Positions 34,633 through 45,179 of a DNA stretch of 64,000 nucleotides are shown here, piece by piece (positions within the stretch are counted from its first letter, which is position 1; the number at the start of each line of letters is the position of its first letter). The stretch covers positions 60,886,841 through 60,950,840 of the forward strand of contig OX465584.1 of assembly GCA_950022655.1 (NCBI GenBank), written 5' to 3'. The translations under genes and the position numbers were made by a program. The stretch comes from Alentia gelatinosa. Lineage: Eukaryota; Annelida; Polychaeta; Phyllodocida; Polynoidae. Under the pieces are notes generated by a model, which was given only the letters and a program-made list of their open reading frames with translations, was not told the DNA's origin and did not search any database.

Positions 34633-34933
34633 CACCCTCTCATAAGATGTCACACTCTCTAAGTCATATTCTGTACTCTCACTATGCTCTATGGAGAAGA
34701 ATTCTGATTTTAGAGCCTTTAGAATCCACTGACCTGCCTCCCGTGCTAAAGACGTACATCAATGCAACCAAAGATTCCTATAATTTCAATGATGCCACCT
34801 AGCAGGAATACTTTGTGTCAGCGGATTCTCAAGGCTTTAAGCCTAGTTCGTTAAGAATTCTTCTCACATAGAGCGCAGTGAGAACCTTGTACAGATTACG
34901 ACTTAAAAAATGTGAGACCTTATGAGAGGGGTG
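34633..34933. mobile_element. Plain copy of the CACCCCTCTCATAAGATC TIR element
   Basis: 301 bp with arms of about 110 bp that pair throughout: CTCTCATAAGATGTCACAC..., GAGAAGAATTC and GGATTCTCAAGG. A unique core includes CCGTGCTAAAGACGTACATC. This is the unexpanded form of the elements at 52273-59513 and 62191-62818. No clear target duplication and no coding signal. Confidence 0.85.
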
Positions 34934-35025
34934 CCTTATTAGGCGTTCTTCCTTTGTCTCATCTTTACATCAAGATGTGTATACACAGGAAAGTGTGAAC
35001 AATTTTTGACAAATCATATTCCGTT

Positions 35026-35585
35026 AACTGCAGCATGATATCTCAAGACATTCTAGGTGAACCACAGCATGATGCCTCAGGATATTCCAGGTAAACCACA
35101 GCATAACATCCCAGGTTATTCCAGGTCAACCACAACATGATGCCTCTAGATATTCGCAGGTGAACCTCAGCATGATGTTTCATGATATTCCAGGTTAATC
35201 ACAATATTATGCCTCCAGGGACGTGTTTCACCTGTTTCGCGACCTGTCTAGTCTGTGGGCACCATACAGACATATTGGGGTTGACTAGTTTCATGACAAC
35301 ACAAGTAGCCCTGGCACAAGTGGCGCTGTAGTGTCACTGCTCACAACACCAACATTTTTACACAACATGCAAAAATAGATGTGACATGCGTTATGAAACG
35401 TGACTTCGTTTTGTCCATTCTTTCTTGCACTGTTGGTGCTGCTTTTCATGTCTGTCTAACACTTTTGTCACAAAACTAGTGAAACAGTTCCCAGACATTC
35501 CCAGGTGAACCATGGCATGATGTCTCAAGACATTCCCAGGTGAACCACAGCATACTGCCTCCAGCGATCCCAGGCAAGCCACATC
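35026..35585. repeat. 34-bp minisatellite interrupted by a MITE
   Basis: The unit CCACAGCATGATGCCTCAGG plus ATATTCCAGGTGAA recurs about six times to 35217 and two or three times after 35493. The 275-bp element between has ends GGGACGTGTTTCAC and, inverted, GGGAACTGTTTCAC (35218-35492) and is a relative of the 299-bp MITE at 15.9 and 44.5 kb. Confidence 0.75.
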
Positions 35586-35734
35586 ACTATTCATTGATAC
35601 ACTATTCATCACATTCATTCATCGATAAAATGTACAAAATTCTACAAAACTTTGGCGATATACAATGGGCAGTGGGCCTTTGATTTGAAATAATAAAGTA
35701 ATATCAGCTTCCATGATAAAATAATGAAATCATG

Positions 35735-36120
35735 TGACCTTGCTGTTTATCCTACCCCTAATAGAAAACCGCCAAAGACTTAACATAGGGAAATTTTATG
35801 TGGCAGGCCGTGACATAAAGTGTTTTTTTATGCCACTAGAGTAATAACAATATTGACCAATCAGAGAGCAGGATGTCTATGTCTATGTCTCCTATGAAAA
35901 AAAGTTCTGTTCGTCATTGACTCAATATTTATCTTTTAGTAATACAAAAGCATAGACGAGGTAGGATAAATACGAAACCGAACTCGAGTTAGACTTGTCA
36001 ATGTCTATGCCACTCTGGTCAGGTCTGCTCCTCACTACACTTGGCTACGCCTCGTGTAGTAATACGCGACCTTCCCTTCGTGGCATAAACATTGTCAAGT
36101 TTAACTCTCGTTTGGTTTCT
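35735..36120. mobile_element. Foldback element with GGCTACGCC apex
   Basis: The left end is TTATCCTACCCCTAATAG and a second inverted GGTAGGATAAAT lies at 35961. The hairpin 35973-36120 has arms AACCGAACTCGAGTT and GTCAATGTCTATGCCA and the centre GGCTACGCC at 36043-36051 (GGCGTAGCC on the minus strand). Confidence 0.75.
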
Positions 36121-36304
36121 ACTAATTATCGGGTTTAAGACGACTGTGGTAAGAGGGTTGCTAGTGCAGGCACTGTCTGCGGTGTGATGCTGTGTCAGGG
36201 AATTGAACGCTACATAGAAACCATTAGAAGGCATGAATATGGTAACCAGGCTTTTAGGCGAAATAAAAGTAGAAACAGAAGGTATTCATCTGATACCAAA
36301 ATAT

Positions 36305-36615
36305 CTCCGAGATGTCCCGAGCAGCTCCGAACATCTCCGAGCAGCTCAGGTCAGGTCGGGTCAGCTCCGAGCAGCACCGAGCAGCACCGAGAAGCTTCGA
36401 ACAACTCCGAGCAGCTCCGAGCAGCTCCGAGTAGCTCCGAGTAACTCGGAACATCTACGAACATCTGAATAAACTAAACGTCTCCGAGCATATCCGATTA
36501 TTTCCAAACAGCCCCGAGCAGCTCCGAGCAGCTCCGAGCACTTCCGAGCAGCTCCGAACATCTCCAGGCGTCTTCGAACATCTCTGAAAATCTCGGAGCA
36601 GCTCCGAACAGCTCT
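36305..36615. repeat. Minisatellite of CAGCTCCGAG units
   Basis: A 10-15 bp unit (AGCTCCGAGC, ATCTCCGAAC) repeated irregularly. A related GC-rich phrase (GGCTCGGAGCAGCTCGGAGC) occurs at about 59.69 kb and near 60.94 kb. Confidence 0.8.
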
Positions 36616-36639
36616 GAGTGATCCTAACGAACTCGACCA

Positions 36640-37118
36640 ATCAGCCCAGTAGGAGCAATCAGTGCGCTGTTTATGCTTAAACCGGAACTTTTAACCACCC
36701 ACTTAAAGCAGATTTTGTCAAGCCTAATCAAAGTCCCAAGGTAGTGGACCCAGTGGTCTGTGGCTCCAATTTTCATGTGTATGAAATACGTCCTCTTTGA
36801 TCCTTGGATCTTGGCTTTGATCTTTAGTCAGTGGTTTCCTCGGGGATTATCACCCACCGACGTATCTGTATGATGTGTCGCAGTGTTTACCGCTAATCCC
36901 CCAGGCTTATCTCCTAAATGACTATCCACAGTGTGAGCATTGGGAGGGTTGGGAGATTTAGGTGCACGGTCCCGGTCTCTATAATGTAGGATAGCCTAGG
37001 GTTGATTTAGGCGGAACCAGTGCAGATAACAACCTGCTAGATAAGCCCATTACTGTGACTGCCCTTTAGGGCCCCGGTGGGCCTAATGGGGTACAAGGCT
37101 AATGCCATGTGTGATATG
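36640..37118. other. No feature seen
   Basis: No gene, repeat or RNA signal recognised. Confidence 0.3.
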
Positions 37119-37490
37119 ATGCCACAGAACCAGTCATAAGATCCGTTTACAATAGGCCCGTTTCTACTTGTAGATTTTTGTCTCCATTTTCTCGGCAACT
37201 ATGTTTATAGACCAAATACTATTATAAAAACCTGGCTTCTTTTCTCAGAAATCTGCAAGCGGAAACAGAAAATAAGTCGTGTCTTTGTTCCAATATTCAG
37301 TGGTGCCACAGAACAAGTCATAAGATCTGTTTACATTGGGCCATTTCTACTTGTAAATTTTTGTCTCCATTCTCTTGTCAACTATGTATATAGGCCAATT
37401 ACCAAAACCTGAATTCTTTTCTCAGCAATCTGCAAGTGGAAACAGAAAAAAGTCGGGTCTTTGTTCCAATATTCAGTGGGATCTCAGAGA
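37119..37490. repeat. Tandem duplication of about 185 bp
   Basis: GCCACAGAACCAGTCATAAG through TTTGTTCCAATATTCAGTGG occurs twice in succession with scattered differences, including a short indel. Confidence 0.8.
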
Positions 37491-37696
37491 ATTTCACTGC
37501 CAAGAAATTCGACATATTTTGATCTTGTCGTCGATGAATTATTTAGAAATAACCAACAGTAGTCTACAGATATCCAAAATCTTTTGTACAGATTTATAGC
37601 ATCCACACCAGCTTCCCACTATTTGTGAAAGAGTAACTCCTAAAAGGTGCTATTGGCCAAGAGAAATTGTACCGATTTGCTTTCTCATGAAAGTGT

Positions 37697-37987
37697 CACT
37701 GCCAAACACCACCAGTTAATTCATATATACACCACACGCGTAAGTGCATGTATCGGCTGTATATTGACACGTTTCCTCTTCTATACGTCAGGGTAATGGC
37801 TTATTTGTTGCAAAGCGTATTTGAAGAGAAATATTCGGTGTGGGATATATACACGGGTCGTGTACATTTTACATCTATAGATGAGGTGTATACATAACGG
37901 AAAATAGGACTACCTTGTATGTATACGCAAAATCATACCTATATATGCTGGGTGTATACATATATAAACTGGTGATTTCTCGCAGTG
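37697..37987. mobile_element. Intact 291-bp MITE, CACTGC ends
   Basis: Ends CACTGCCAAACACCACCAG and, inverted, CACTGCGAGAAATCACCAG, with TGT on both sides as a possible 3-bp duplication. It is the reference copy for the LINE-split relative at 28.1-29.0 kb. Confidence 0.7.
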
Positions 37988-38017
37988 TGTATCGTTTACT
38001 CGCTGGAAATTGAATTA

Positions 38018-38452
38018 GAGGGTGCGCCCACCAACCACGACAAGGCTGCAACAACGGCCTTCCGACAAGGTCCACGACAGCTCTATGATTGGAAGGCCTG
38101 TCGTAGCCTTGTCTGGGTTGGTGGACCATAGTTCCCGACAAGAGGCTACGACAAGGCCATGACAGGCTGCGACATGAAGCTTGTTGGGGGCCTGTCGGGG
38201 GCCTTCCATCAAGGTTACGACAAAATCGAACATGTTCAATTTTGGAGCCGTGTCGTGGCGTGTCGTGGCGTGTTGGGAGGTTGTCACAGAGGTCTACGAT
38301 AGAATATTTAGGTGGAGCGTGCACTTCCCGACAGGCTGCGACAAGGGCTCACGACAACTCCCCTCCTCACGACAATGCTGTGACAAGGCACCGATTGGAA
38401 CTTTTGTGTCTGCTCTTGTCGTAGCCTTGTCGTGGTTGGTGGACGCCCCCTC
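38018..38452. mobile_element. 435-bp Harbinger-type MITE with TTA target duplication
   Basis: Ends GAGGGTGCGCCCACCAACC and, inverted, GAGGGGGCGTCCACCAACC, flanked by TTA at 38015-38017 and 38453-38455. Internally rich in CGACAAGGC words. The overlapping frames of up to 149 codons come from these words, not from a gene. Copies are at 46.85-47.8 kb. Confidence 0.8.
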
Positions 38453-38487
38453 TTACTGGTGAGAGTGCTGACTCTACATTACATTGA

Positions 38488-38825
38488 TAAGGCCCGTTTC
38501 CATTGGCCGATTATTCCGCGCCGATCTGAAATCAGTAACGACTGATGCAAGATAGGTAAATGGACACGACCCAGCGTTTGATATGGTAATCAACCTTCTC
38601 TTTTTGCGAATATTATTAATAAAAACGATCCAGAACCAACATGGTCAATGACTGACAGAATAATAAAAACTTTCATTTCATTGTAATCCTCAATGTTTTA
38701 GTAGGAGAATTAAATGGGCATGGACCCAGAAAATGCAATAGAAACAATGAATGAGACACACTTTTAGGGCAATTCAAAAAGTCAGTGCCATTTTCGTCGG
38801 ACAATGGAAACAAGGTTTATTGCCT
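38488..38825. mobile_element. MITE with GGCCCGTTTCCATTGGCCGA end
   Basis: The left end AAGGCCCGTTTCCATTGGCC pairs with a diverged GGACAATGGAAACAAGG on the right. Same family as 41985-42181 and 42226-42531. Confidence 0.6.
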
Positions 38826-39009
38826 TTGTATTTCCTCTGTATTAAATCAATTTTGCATCAGATGTCTCAAATAACCAGTCAGGGGTTCCCAACTATAGAT
38901 CGCTGTCAAATAATCAGTGAATGGAAATATGCCTATATATATGTGATATGGACTGTGATGAGAATGAATGTTTAATCCTTCAAATTAGAATGATCTATTT
39001 TCTATATAA

Positions 39010-39361
39010 ATGTTGGAATTTGTTTGGTTTGTTTAGTTTGATTTAACGTCCAGTCAACCATTATAGGCCCTTACCAGACTTTCTCAAGGTTCTTTTACAC
39101 CACAAGGGTGGTGATCAAATCTATGTGATGAATTCAGATAGAAATCTCACCCCTACAAATTTACTGAGGGGAGAGTTCTTTTACTTCCCACACCACATGG
39201 ACATGGTATGAGAAGGATTGGCCTTTGATATAGCAGTAAATCTACCACTGCTGGGGGTTAAGGAGAAAAGTGGCTGCAATGGGACTCAAATCAACAAAGT
39301 CTGACAAACTTGGGATTACAAGTCCAATGTTCTTTACCACTGAGCTTCCCAACTCCCCACC
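39010..39361 (-). mobile_element. tRNA-headed SINE
   Basis: The minus strand begins GGGGAGTTGGGAAGCTCAGTG, with an A box (AAGCTCAGTGG, complement of 39337-39347) and a B box (GATTTGAGTCCC, complement of 39280-39291) spaced as in a tRNA. The 3' part ends in GACTGGACGTTAAATCAAAC and an A-rich tail. RNA polymerase III would transcribe it from these boxes. The GACGTTAAAT tail block resembles mollusc SINE tails; this is recalled, not searched. Confidence 0.65.
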
Positions 39362-39469
39362 CCGCTTTTGTTATGCATGCGTGCAAGTATATCTGGTCTG
39401 CACCACAAGGAGGCAAGGCGACCGAGAGGGTGAACATTTTATTGGTTAGTGGCATCAACTAAAAGATCT

Positions 39470-40730
39470 TATAGACTCGGTGAATACATCTCTGGTCTCT
39501 TGTTTTCATTTGGTAATATTTTGTTTAGATTCAGGTTTCAGCAGATAGATGTTGCTGCCAAATATATCCATAGCAAAAGTCAGCCAACGGAATCTTGATT
39601 GAAGACTTTGCATATGCAGACACTCACTTAGAGAAGGCGTACTATGAGACAGTTGGCTTCCTGCCTCGACGATCTACGACTCAATCGCTGCTGACATGTG
39701 CAGCGCACTAGCCTCGTTCCGAGTCTAAATCAGATTTCCATCGCCAGGCGGCGGTGAACACCAAAAGGCACATCTCTGTGAATGGTGGCGGACAGGTCGG
39801 GGCCTCTCGGGGGTACTGGAGGCACATCTCTCTGTGAAGGGTAAATGCAGTTTCACTTTTTTCTAAGACATATTCTTACAGTTGATGGCACAAAATTACT
39901 TATCTATCATTCATAAAATTGGTCATTGCATTCCTTGTCTCTAGTCTTTATTGACTGACATCGTGGCTAAATTCGAATTTTAGCAGTTCGTGGTTGCTGA
40001 CAAATTTATCAGTAGCAAAGGTCAGCCTATGGAATCTTGACGAAAACTTTATGTAGACACTCACTCGGAGAAGACATACTATGAGACAGTTGGCTTCCTG
40101 CCTCGACGATCTACGACTCAATCGCTGCTGACATGTGCAGCGCACTAGCCTCGTTCCGAGTCTAAATCAGATTTCCATCGCCAGGCGGCGATGAACACCA
40201 AAAGGCACATATCTGCGAATGGTGGTGGACAGGTCGGGGCCTCTCGGGGGTACTGGAGGCACATCTCTCTGTGAAGGGTAAATGCAGTTTCATTTTTTCT
40301 AAGACATATTCTAACAGTTGATGGCACCAAATTACTTATCTATCATTCATAAAATTGGTCATTGCATCCCTGGTCTCTAGTCTTTATTGACTGACATCGT
40401 GGCTAAATTAAAATTTTAGCAGTTCGTGGTTGCTGACAAATTTATCAGTAGCAAAGGTCAGCCTATGGAATCTTGATGAAAACTTTATGTAGACACTCAC
40501 TCGGAGAAGACATACTACGAGACAGTTGGCTTCCTGCCTCGACGATCTACGACTCAATCGTTGCTGACATGTGCAGCGCACTAGCCTCGTTCCGAGTCTA
40601 AATCAGATTTCCATCGCCAGGCGGCGGTGAACACCGAAAGGCACATCTCTGCGAATGGTGGCGGACAGGTCGGGGCCTCTCGGGGGTACTGGAGGCGGGC
40701 GGCCATTTAATATGCCGTCAGCTGGTGGTG
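39470..40730. repeat. Tandem ~436-bp repeat, three copies
   Basis: The phrase GGCTTCCTGCCTCGACGATC recurs at about 39657, 40097 and 40530, together with CTAGCCTCGTTCCGAGTC, CATCGCCAGGCGGCG and CAGGTCGGGGCCTCTCGGGG. Copies 2 and 3 are nearly identical. No stable frame is shared by all copies. Confidence 0.85.
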
Positions 40731-40984
40731 CATGATACCCGCAGCACAGTGGGGGGTGGTGACACACCGGGGTGTGCTGTCGGTGCTGCTCACTCCTATA
40801 CACGCGGGTAGAACCGCCCAGAGATCTAATTTACAACAAGGTGGCCGACGTGGGGAGTGGTTTCAGAGCAATACCCATCGCTTTGAAGCTTTTATGTTTT
40901 CCTACCCTTGTCGGATGTACCCAAGATCAGTTATTGTATATTCTTACTGATGTTATTGCTTCAAGTGTCATCACAAGGATAATG

Positions 40985-41175
40985 TGAGAGTAGGTATTAT
41001 TAGTTTTTTTTAAAAGTTTTATTGACAGAGAAGGGTCATACAAACCGTCCAAGAAAAGGTATAACACAATAAATCCCCTCTTTAGGGGACACCCTCAGTT
41101 CCAAGCAACGTGTTCACGTAAGCGGGGTGTGTCCCCTTAAGCGAGGTGTCCCTGAAGCGGGGTTTTACCGTACAC
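40985..41175. mobile_element. A-tailed fragment and mariner-like MITE end
   Basis: A poly(T) start at 41008 looks like a minus-strand retroposon tail. 41080-41172 carries CTTTAGGGGACACC and AAGCGGGGTTTTACCGTA, a relative of the 7.23-7.39 kb element. Confidence 0.4.
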
Positions 41176-41212
41176 ATATAAAGAACATAACACAGCGGAA
41201 ACGGGTCCTTAG

Positions 41213-41872
41213 GCTGGGTGTCCACCTATATACTACGATAGAAATTTAGACCTCCCGATATGGTACCGATACAAAAAGCAAATATCAGAGACATATCGGG
41301 AAGGTGCAAAATCGTAGACAAATGTCTAGACATCCCCATCCACCATGCATCTTAGCCCTTTAGCTACGCTATGATGCCTGGAGGCATTCCCTGGCATAGT
41401 ACGCTATGATGCCTGGAGGCATTCCCGGGCGTAGTACGCTATGATGCCTTGAGGCATCATTTCCGAATTTCAAGTAATTGCCATTTAAAAAAAAAAAAAA
41501 ATGCGAATACTCTAGTAATATTTTTCCAACCTGTGATAAACTATATCATAATTGATATCGTTACTATTATATAACATCCTAATGATCTTTTATTCATATG
41601 TAGGTGTAATAAGATGACATCGCTGTGGATATTGTGAAAAGCACCAGCGTACTACAGGGGTGAAAATGGGACTGCAGCAGCGTATTTCAGGGAGAGTATT
41701 TTGTGCTATGCAGCGCACTGAAAGGGTTTTTTTCAGTGCATAATCGCAGAAACGTGGTCAACTGCCCCGATATTAGGTGACCTTCCGATGCGATTTTGAT
41801 TTTGTATCGGGAGGTGTATCGTAGACCATATCGGAGCCATATCGGAGTAGGTGGACGCCGGGCCTAATGATA
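41213..41872. mobile_element. MITE with nested CCCTTTA-ended element
   Basis: The outer ends are GGCTGGGTGTCCACCTA and, inverted, GGCCCGGCGTCCACCTA. Inside, 41356-41726 begins CCCTTTAGCTACGC and ends CACTGAAAGGG, a second piggyBac-like body. It holds three tandem TACGCTATGATGCCTGGAGG units. Confidence 0.55.
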
Positions 41873-41984
41873 GTGTCACGAACACGAATATGATATTTAA
41901 TTTCCCTTTTAATCAAATTTAATAGACCTGTAGTATGCTCCGTCAAATTACACGGTATCAGGCTACGACGGCCTCATCTTGATG

Positions 41985-42181
41985 AAGGCCCGTTTCCATT
42001 GGACGACATACACTGTGTAGATTTTCTGCGTTCTCCTAATTGCCTATTTCCATTGGCCATCACCGATATACAGTCAGGAACCACCGACGGACATTGGCAC
42101 TGCTGACAAGAAATAGAAATATGCTATTAGGAGAACACAGAAAATCTACACCGTGTTTGTTGGCCAATGGAAAAAGGCCTT
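41985..42181. mobile_element. 197-bp MITE with nested inverted repeat
   Basis: Ends AAGGCCCGTTTCCATTGG and its inverted form CCAATGGAAAAAGGCCTT. Subterminal arms GTGTAGATTTTCTGCGTTC also pair, so the element is nearly a full palindrome. Confidence 0.7.
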
Positions 42182-42183
42182 AA

Positions 42184-42790
42184 CCCTTTAAAGATGGGTG
42201 CCTGTGGCCGAGCTACTCCCGTATAGGCCAGTTTCCATTACCCGACGAAGATTGCCTAGACTTTTTGAGTTACACAGAAAGTCTGTCGGTGGTGCCACTG
42301 ACTGTACGTCGATATTGAAAAATCGCTGAGGGTAGTACTTTTCACTCAGTGACCTAGCTTTCACTCAGTGGTGGGTGGTGCCACATTGCATAATCTATGC
42401 AGAAAAAGTTGTGGGGTATTTCACGACCTTGGTTGTTTCCATTGACTGATATTGGGTCAGCAGTGCCAAAAGTCCGTCGGTGGTTCCAGACTGCAGATCG
42501 GTGACGGGAAATCGGCCAATGGAAATGGGCCTTAAGGACGGGTGCTGGTGGCAGTTTGTCCCCCTAGAGGATGGGCACATAATGGTTAAAATCTATAATT
42601 CATGTTTCTAACAATAAATTATGATACACAATCATATTTGATTTATATCTTTGAATAAACTTACTAAATATGATATCATATCTACATTTTCTGAAGACAT
42701 TACGAATATTACTCTATCATTTCCTTGTTAAAACTTTTTTCGTAAATATTTTAGCAATGATGCCTTAAGGCATCATGCGTCTTTAAAGGG
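42184..42790. mobile_element. Second piggyBac-type MITE, split by a 306-bp MITE
   Basis: The outer element starts CCCTTTAAAGATGGG after TTAA (42180-42183) and ends GCGTCTTTAAAGGG at 42790, where the right TTAA has decayed to TTTC. The inner MITE 42226-42531 (GGCCAGTTTCCATTACC ... CCAATGGAAATGGGCC) interrupts CTACTCCC-TA-AGGACGGG, a site that is whole in the 34.2 kb copy. Confidence 0.7.
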
Positions 42791-43666
42791 TTTCTGATCT
42801 TGGACATTTGTGCTACTCAGGCCAACTGACAGCTGAAATTCAACCCTGAGATAGGAATATAACACCTCAATATTAAATTATCATGATACGTGATACACTG
42901 ATATGATACTGGAGATAGGAAACCCCCCAGGAAGGTTTCTGTGAATGACGTCACACGTTCAGCCTCACTTTGAAAACTCACAGTGGAGAGGCTTCGATGA
43001 TTTTTCATGGAATTTCGGGCAGTTGCAGCTGCTCCAAATAGGTGTAGGGCAACCAAGCATGTGTATCCACAATGGAGTTGTCCCATTACCTTAATTCCAT
43101 ATAAGGAATACAGTAGACCGAGTAGCCAATGACTGCATTCGCAGCAAACCCCGACCTTCACCCTGACCTCCTTACATAATATTTTCTCGCGCCTTGGGAC
43201 GGCTCTGCAGTCGAGAGTTGACGTCGAATCTTAGGGGCCACAACCACCCTCGTTTGACACAGCCCTGGTAGTTACTAGGCCCACCTAGCATGTGTGTGAC
43301 ACTAAAGAAGAAACCACCAAGTTTTGCTCAAAGTCGCCGTTCTCCACGAGTTTGATGCGGATTGATATAAACGAGGTGACAGCCAAGTGAATATCACCTA
43401 GCATTAAAACGAGCTGGCCAAAACAACCAAAACGAGTTGCTTTCTGTATTTATCTCACCCCTGTACACACTAAAAGAATGGACAACACACAGGATATAGA
43501 CCATAGAGAACGGACAACAATACTTGTAGAGGCATGGAGAACGAGTTCCCAATGTTAAGCCTATGAACATTATTCCAGGGGTGAGACAAATCGCCAGTCC
43601 TTACTAGGCCCACCCAATGTGTGTGTGACAAAGCCCTGGTCATTACTAGGCCCACCCAGTGGGTAT

Positions 43667-43916
43667 GTTTTTTAAATATATTTTTTTAGCAATTTTTATT
43701 AGGGAATGTAATGTGTACACAATCACCGAGTTCGGCTATACAGCCATTCTTCCACTCGGGCCCTAGCCCCCTACTCCTCATTCTAATGGCGGGTGTTAAA
43801 CCAAATGGGTAGTGGGTACCATTTTTATGTAAGTCTTTAGTATGACGCGACTTGGGTTTGAACCCACCACCTACCATGCTGGAGGCGAACACGCTTACCA
43901 CTTAGCCACCGAGCTT
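43667..43916 (-). mobile_element. tRNA-headed SINE with GGTAT target duplication
   Basis: The minus strand has an A box TGGCTAAGTGG (complement of 43898-43908) and a B box GGTTCAAACCC (complement of 43854-43864), 44 bp apart. It ends AATAAAAATTGCTAAAAAAA. GGTAT lies on both sides (43662-43666 and 43917-43921), inside the 45-bp repeat. Confidence 0.75.
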
Positions 43917-44058
43917 GGTATAATGCAGCTCTGGTCCTTACTAGACCCAGCCAACCTGTATGTGACGCAGCCATGGTCCTTACTAGGCCCACCCAGGGTG
44001 TATGTGAGGCGGCCCTGGTCCTTACTAGGCCCCCCCGGCGCGTATGTGATGCAGCCCA

Positions 44059-44470
44059 GGGAGCTGTTTCATTAGTTGAAAAAACTCTCGTAGTTGCTCT
44101 CACTAACCAAATAGCGGCACCTCGCTAACAGCGAGCGGCACTTTGGACCAAAGCGGCACCAACAGTGGTAGTACCCGTTTCAATAGTTAGGCTCTGTAAC
44201 TCCGTTAAGGATTCATATAGAAGCGTCAAATAAAAACTGAAATGTGGGGAAAAATACGAGGAATAATTTGGAATTATTAAATCATTCGATATATAGTGAT
44301 TTATTAAATGTCTCGTTTGTTATGGTGGCATACCTAATGGCACTGGGATCTTAACAGCGATGCCAGTTCTGAAACGAGACCTTAGAACTCTCGCTTTTAA
44401 TGCCGTTGATTGCTCTCTCTTTGGCGCTGGCCATTCCCGTTTACTCCCCCCAGCTTTTGAAACAGCTCCC
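44059..44470. mobile_element. 412-bp MITE, ends GGGAGCTGTTTCA
   Basis: Ends GGGAGCTGTTTCATTAG and, inverted, GGGAGCTGTTTCAAAAG, inserted at the CCCTGG step of the 45-bp unit. No coding signal. Confidence 0.7.
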
Positions 44471-44513
44471 TGGTCCTTACTAGCCCCACCCAGCATGTGG
44501 GGGACACAGACCA

Positions 44514-44812
44514 GAGACCTGTTTCACTAGTTTTGTTACATGTCTAGATGACGTCTGTGACACCATACGGACAGATCACAAGATTGCAATCGATGACACG
44601 CGGAGTTTCACTCACTTCTCATAGGAATTAAGCAATGACACTTTAACATGAGTAGGGGATACATATAACCTATAATCATTCCAAATATGAAGAAGATTGG
44701 TCACTCGGATTTTTTTATATTTGCTAGTCTTTTTCTGCTGTTGGTTGCACTGTTGGTGCCGCTGTTGATGTCTGTCTAGGCCTAATGTCACGAGCCTACT
44801 GAAACAGGTCCC
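44514..44812. mobile_element. 299-bp MITE, second copy
   Basis: Same length and nearly the same sequence as 15923-16221. It too sits at the CCCTGG step of the 45-bp repeat. Confidence 0.85.
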
Positions 44813-44849
44813 TGGTCCTTACTAGGCCTACCTAGCATGTGTGTGATAC

Positions 44850-45130
44850 TATGGTAAAACCAAACAAGAGTTAGTCGTGTGTGGCGAGGCGAAGCCGAGA
44901 GCAGTAATATGCGATCTTGCCGGAGTGCGATGAACAATAACATGACTAACCCAAGTTTGGTTTAGAATTTATCCTAGCCCACCCGTCTAAATTACTTCTA
45001 CATTAACAAAGGACGTCATTTGTCAAGTGTATCGCACTAGAGCGATATTTTTCATTTTTCTTAACTCCAGACCGAATACAGTGACCCAATGTTAAGCCTA
45101 TGGAGTTTTTTTATTAGGGGTAGGATAAAG
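44850..45130. mobile_element. Foldback element with GGCGAAGCC
   Basis: The hairpin 44855-44964 has arms AAAACCAAACAAGAGTTAGTC and complement. GGCGAAGCC (44888-44896) is about 17 bp off centre. The right end TATTAGGGGTAGGATAAA matches the 26.3 and 35.74 kb family ends. Confidence 0.65.
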
Positions 45131-45179
45131 ACCTGGTCCTTACTAGGCCCACCCAGCATGTGCGTGAGGCAGCGAGCAG

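Larger units (their letters stand above)
43205..45172. repeat. 45-bp minisatellite broken by four insertions
   Basis: The unit CCCTGGTCCTTACTAGGCCC plus ACCCAGCATGTGTGTGACGCAG appears near 43240, 43590-43660, 43920-44058 (several in tandem), 44468-44513, 44812-44847 and 45134-45172. The intervals are a SINE, two MITEs and a foldback, plus unrelated sequence at 43.30-43.58 kb, so one array has been cut several times. Confidence 0.8.

Noticed and set aside
37875..38462. 149-, 93- and 90-codon frames on both strands
   Set aside because: They lie wholly within a TTA-flanked MITE with repeated CGACAAGG words; no family pattern.
43854..43908. Genuine tRNA gene
   Set aside because: A and B boxes are present, but the acceptor stem is not paired and an A-tailed body with target duplication follows, so it is a SINE.
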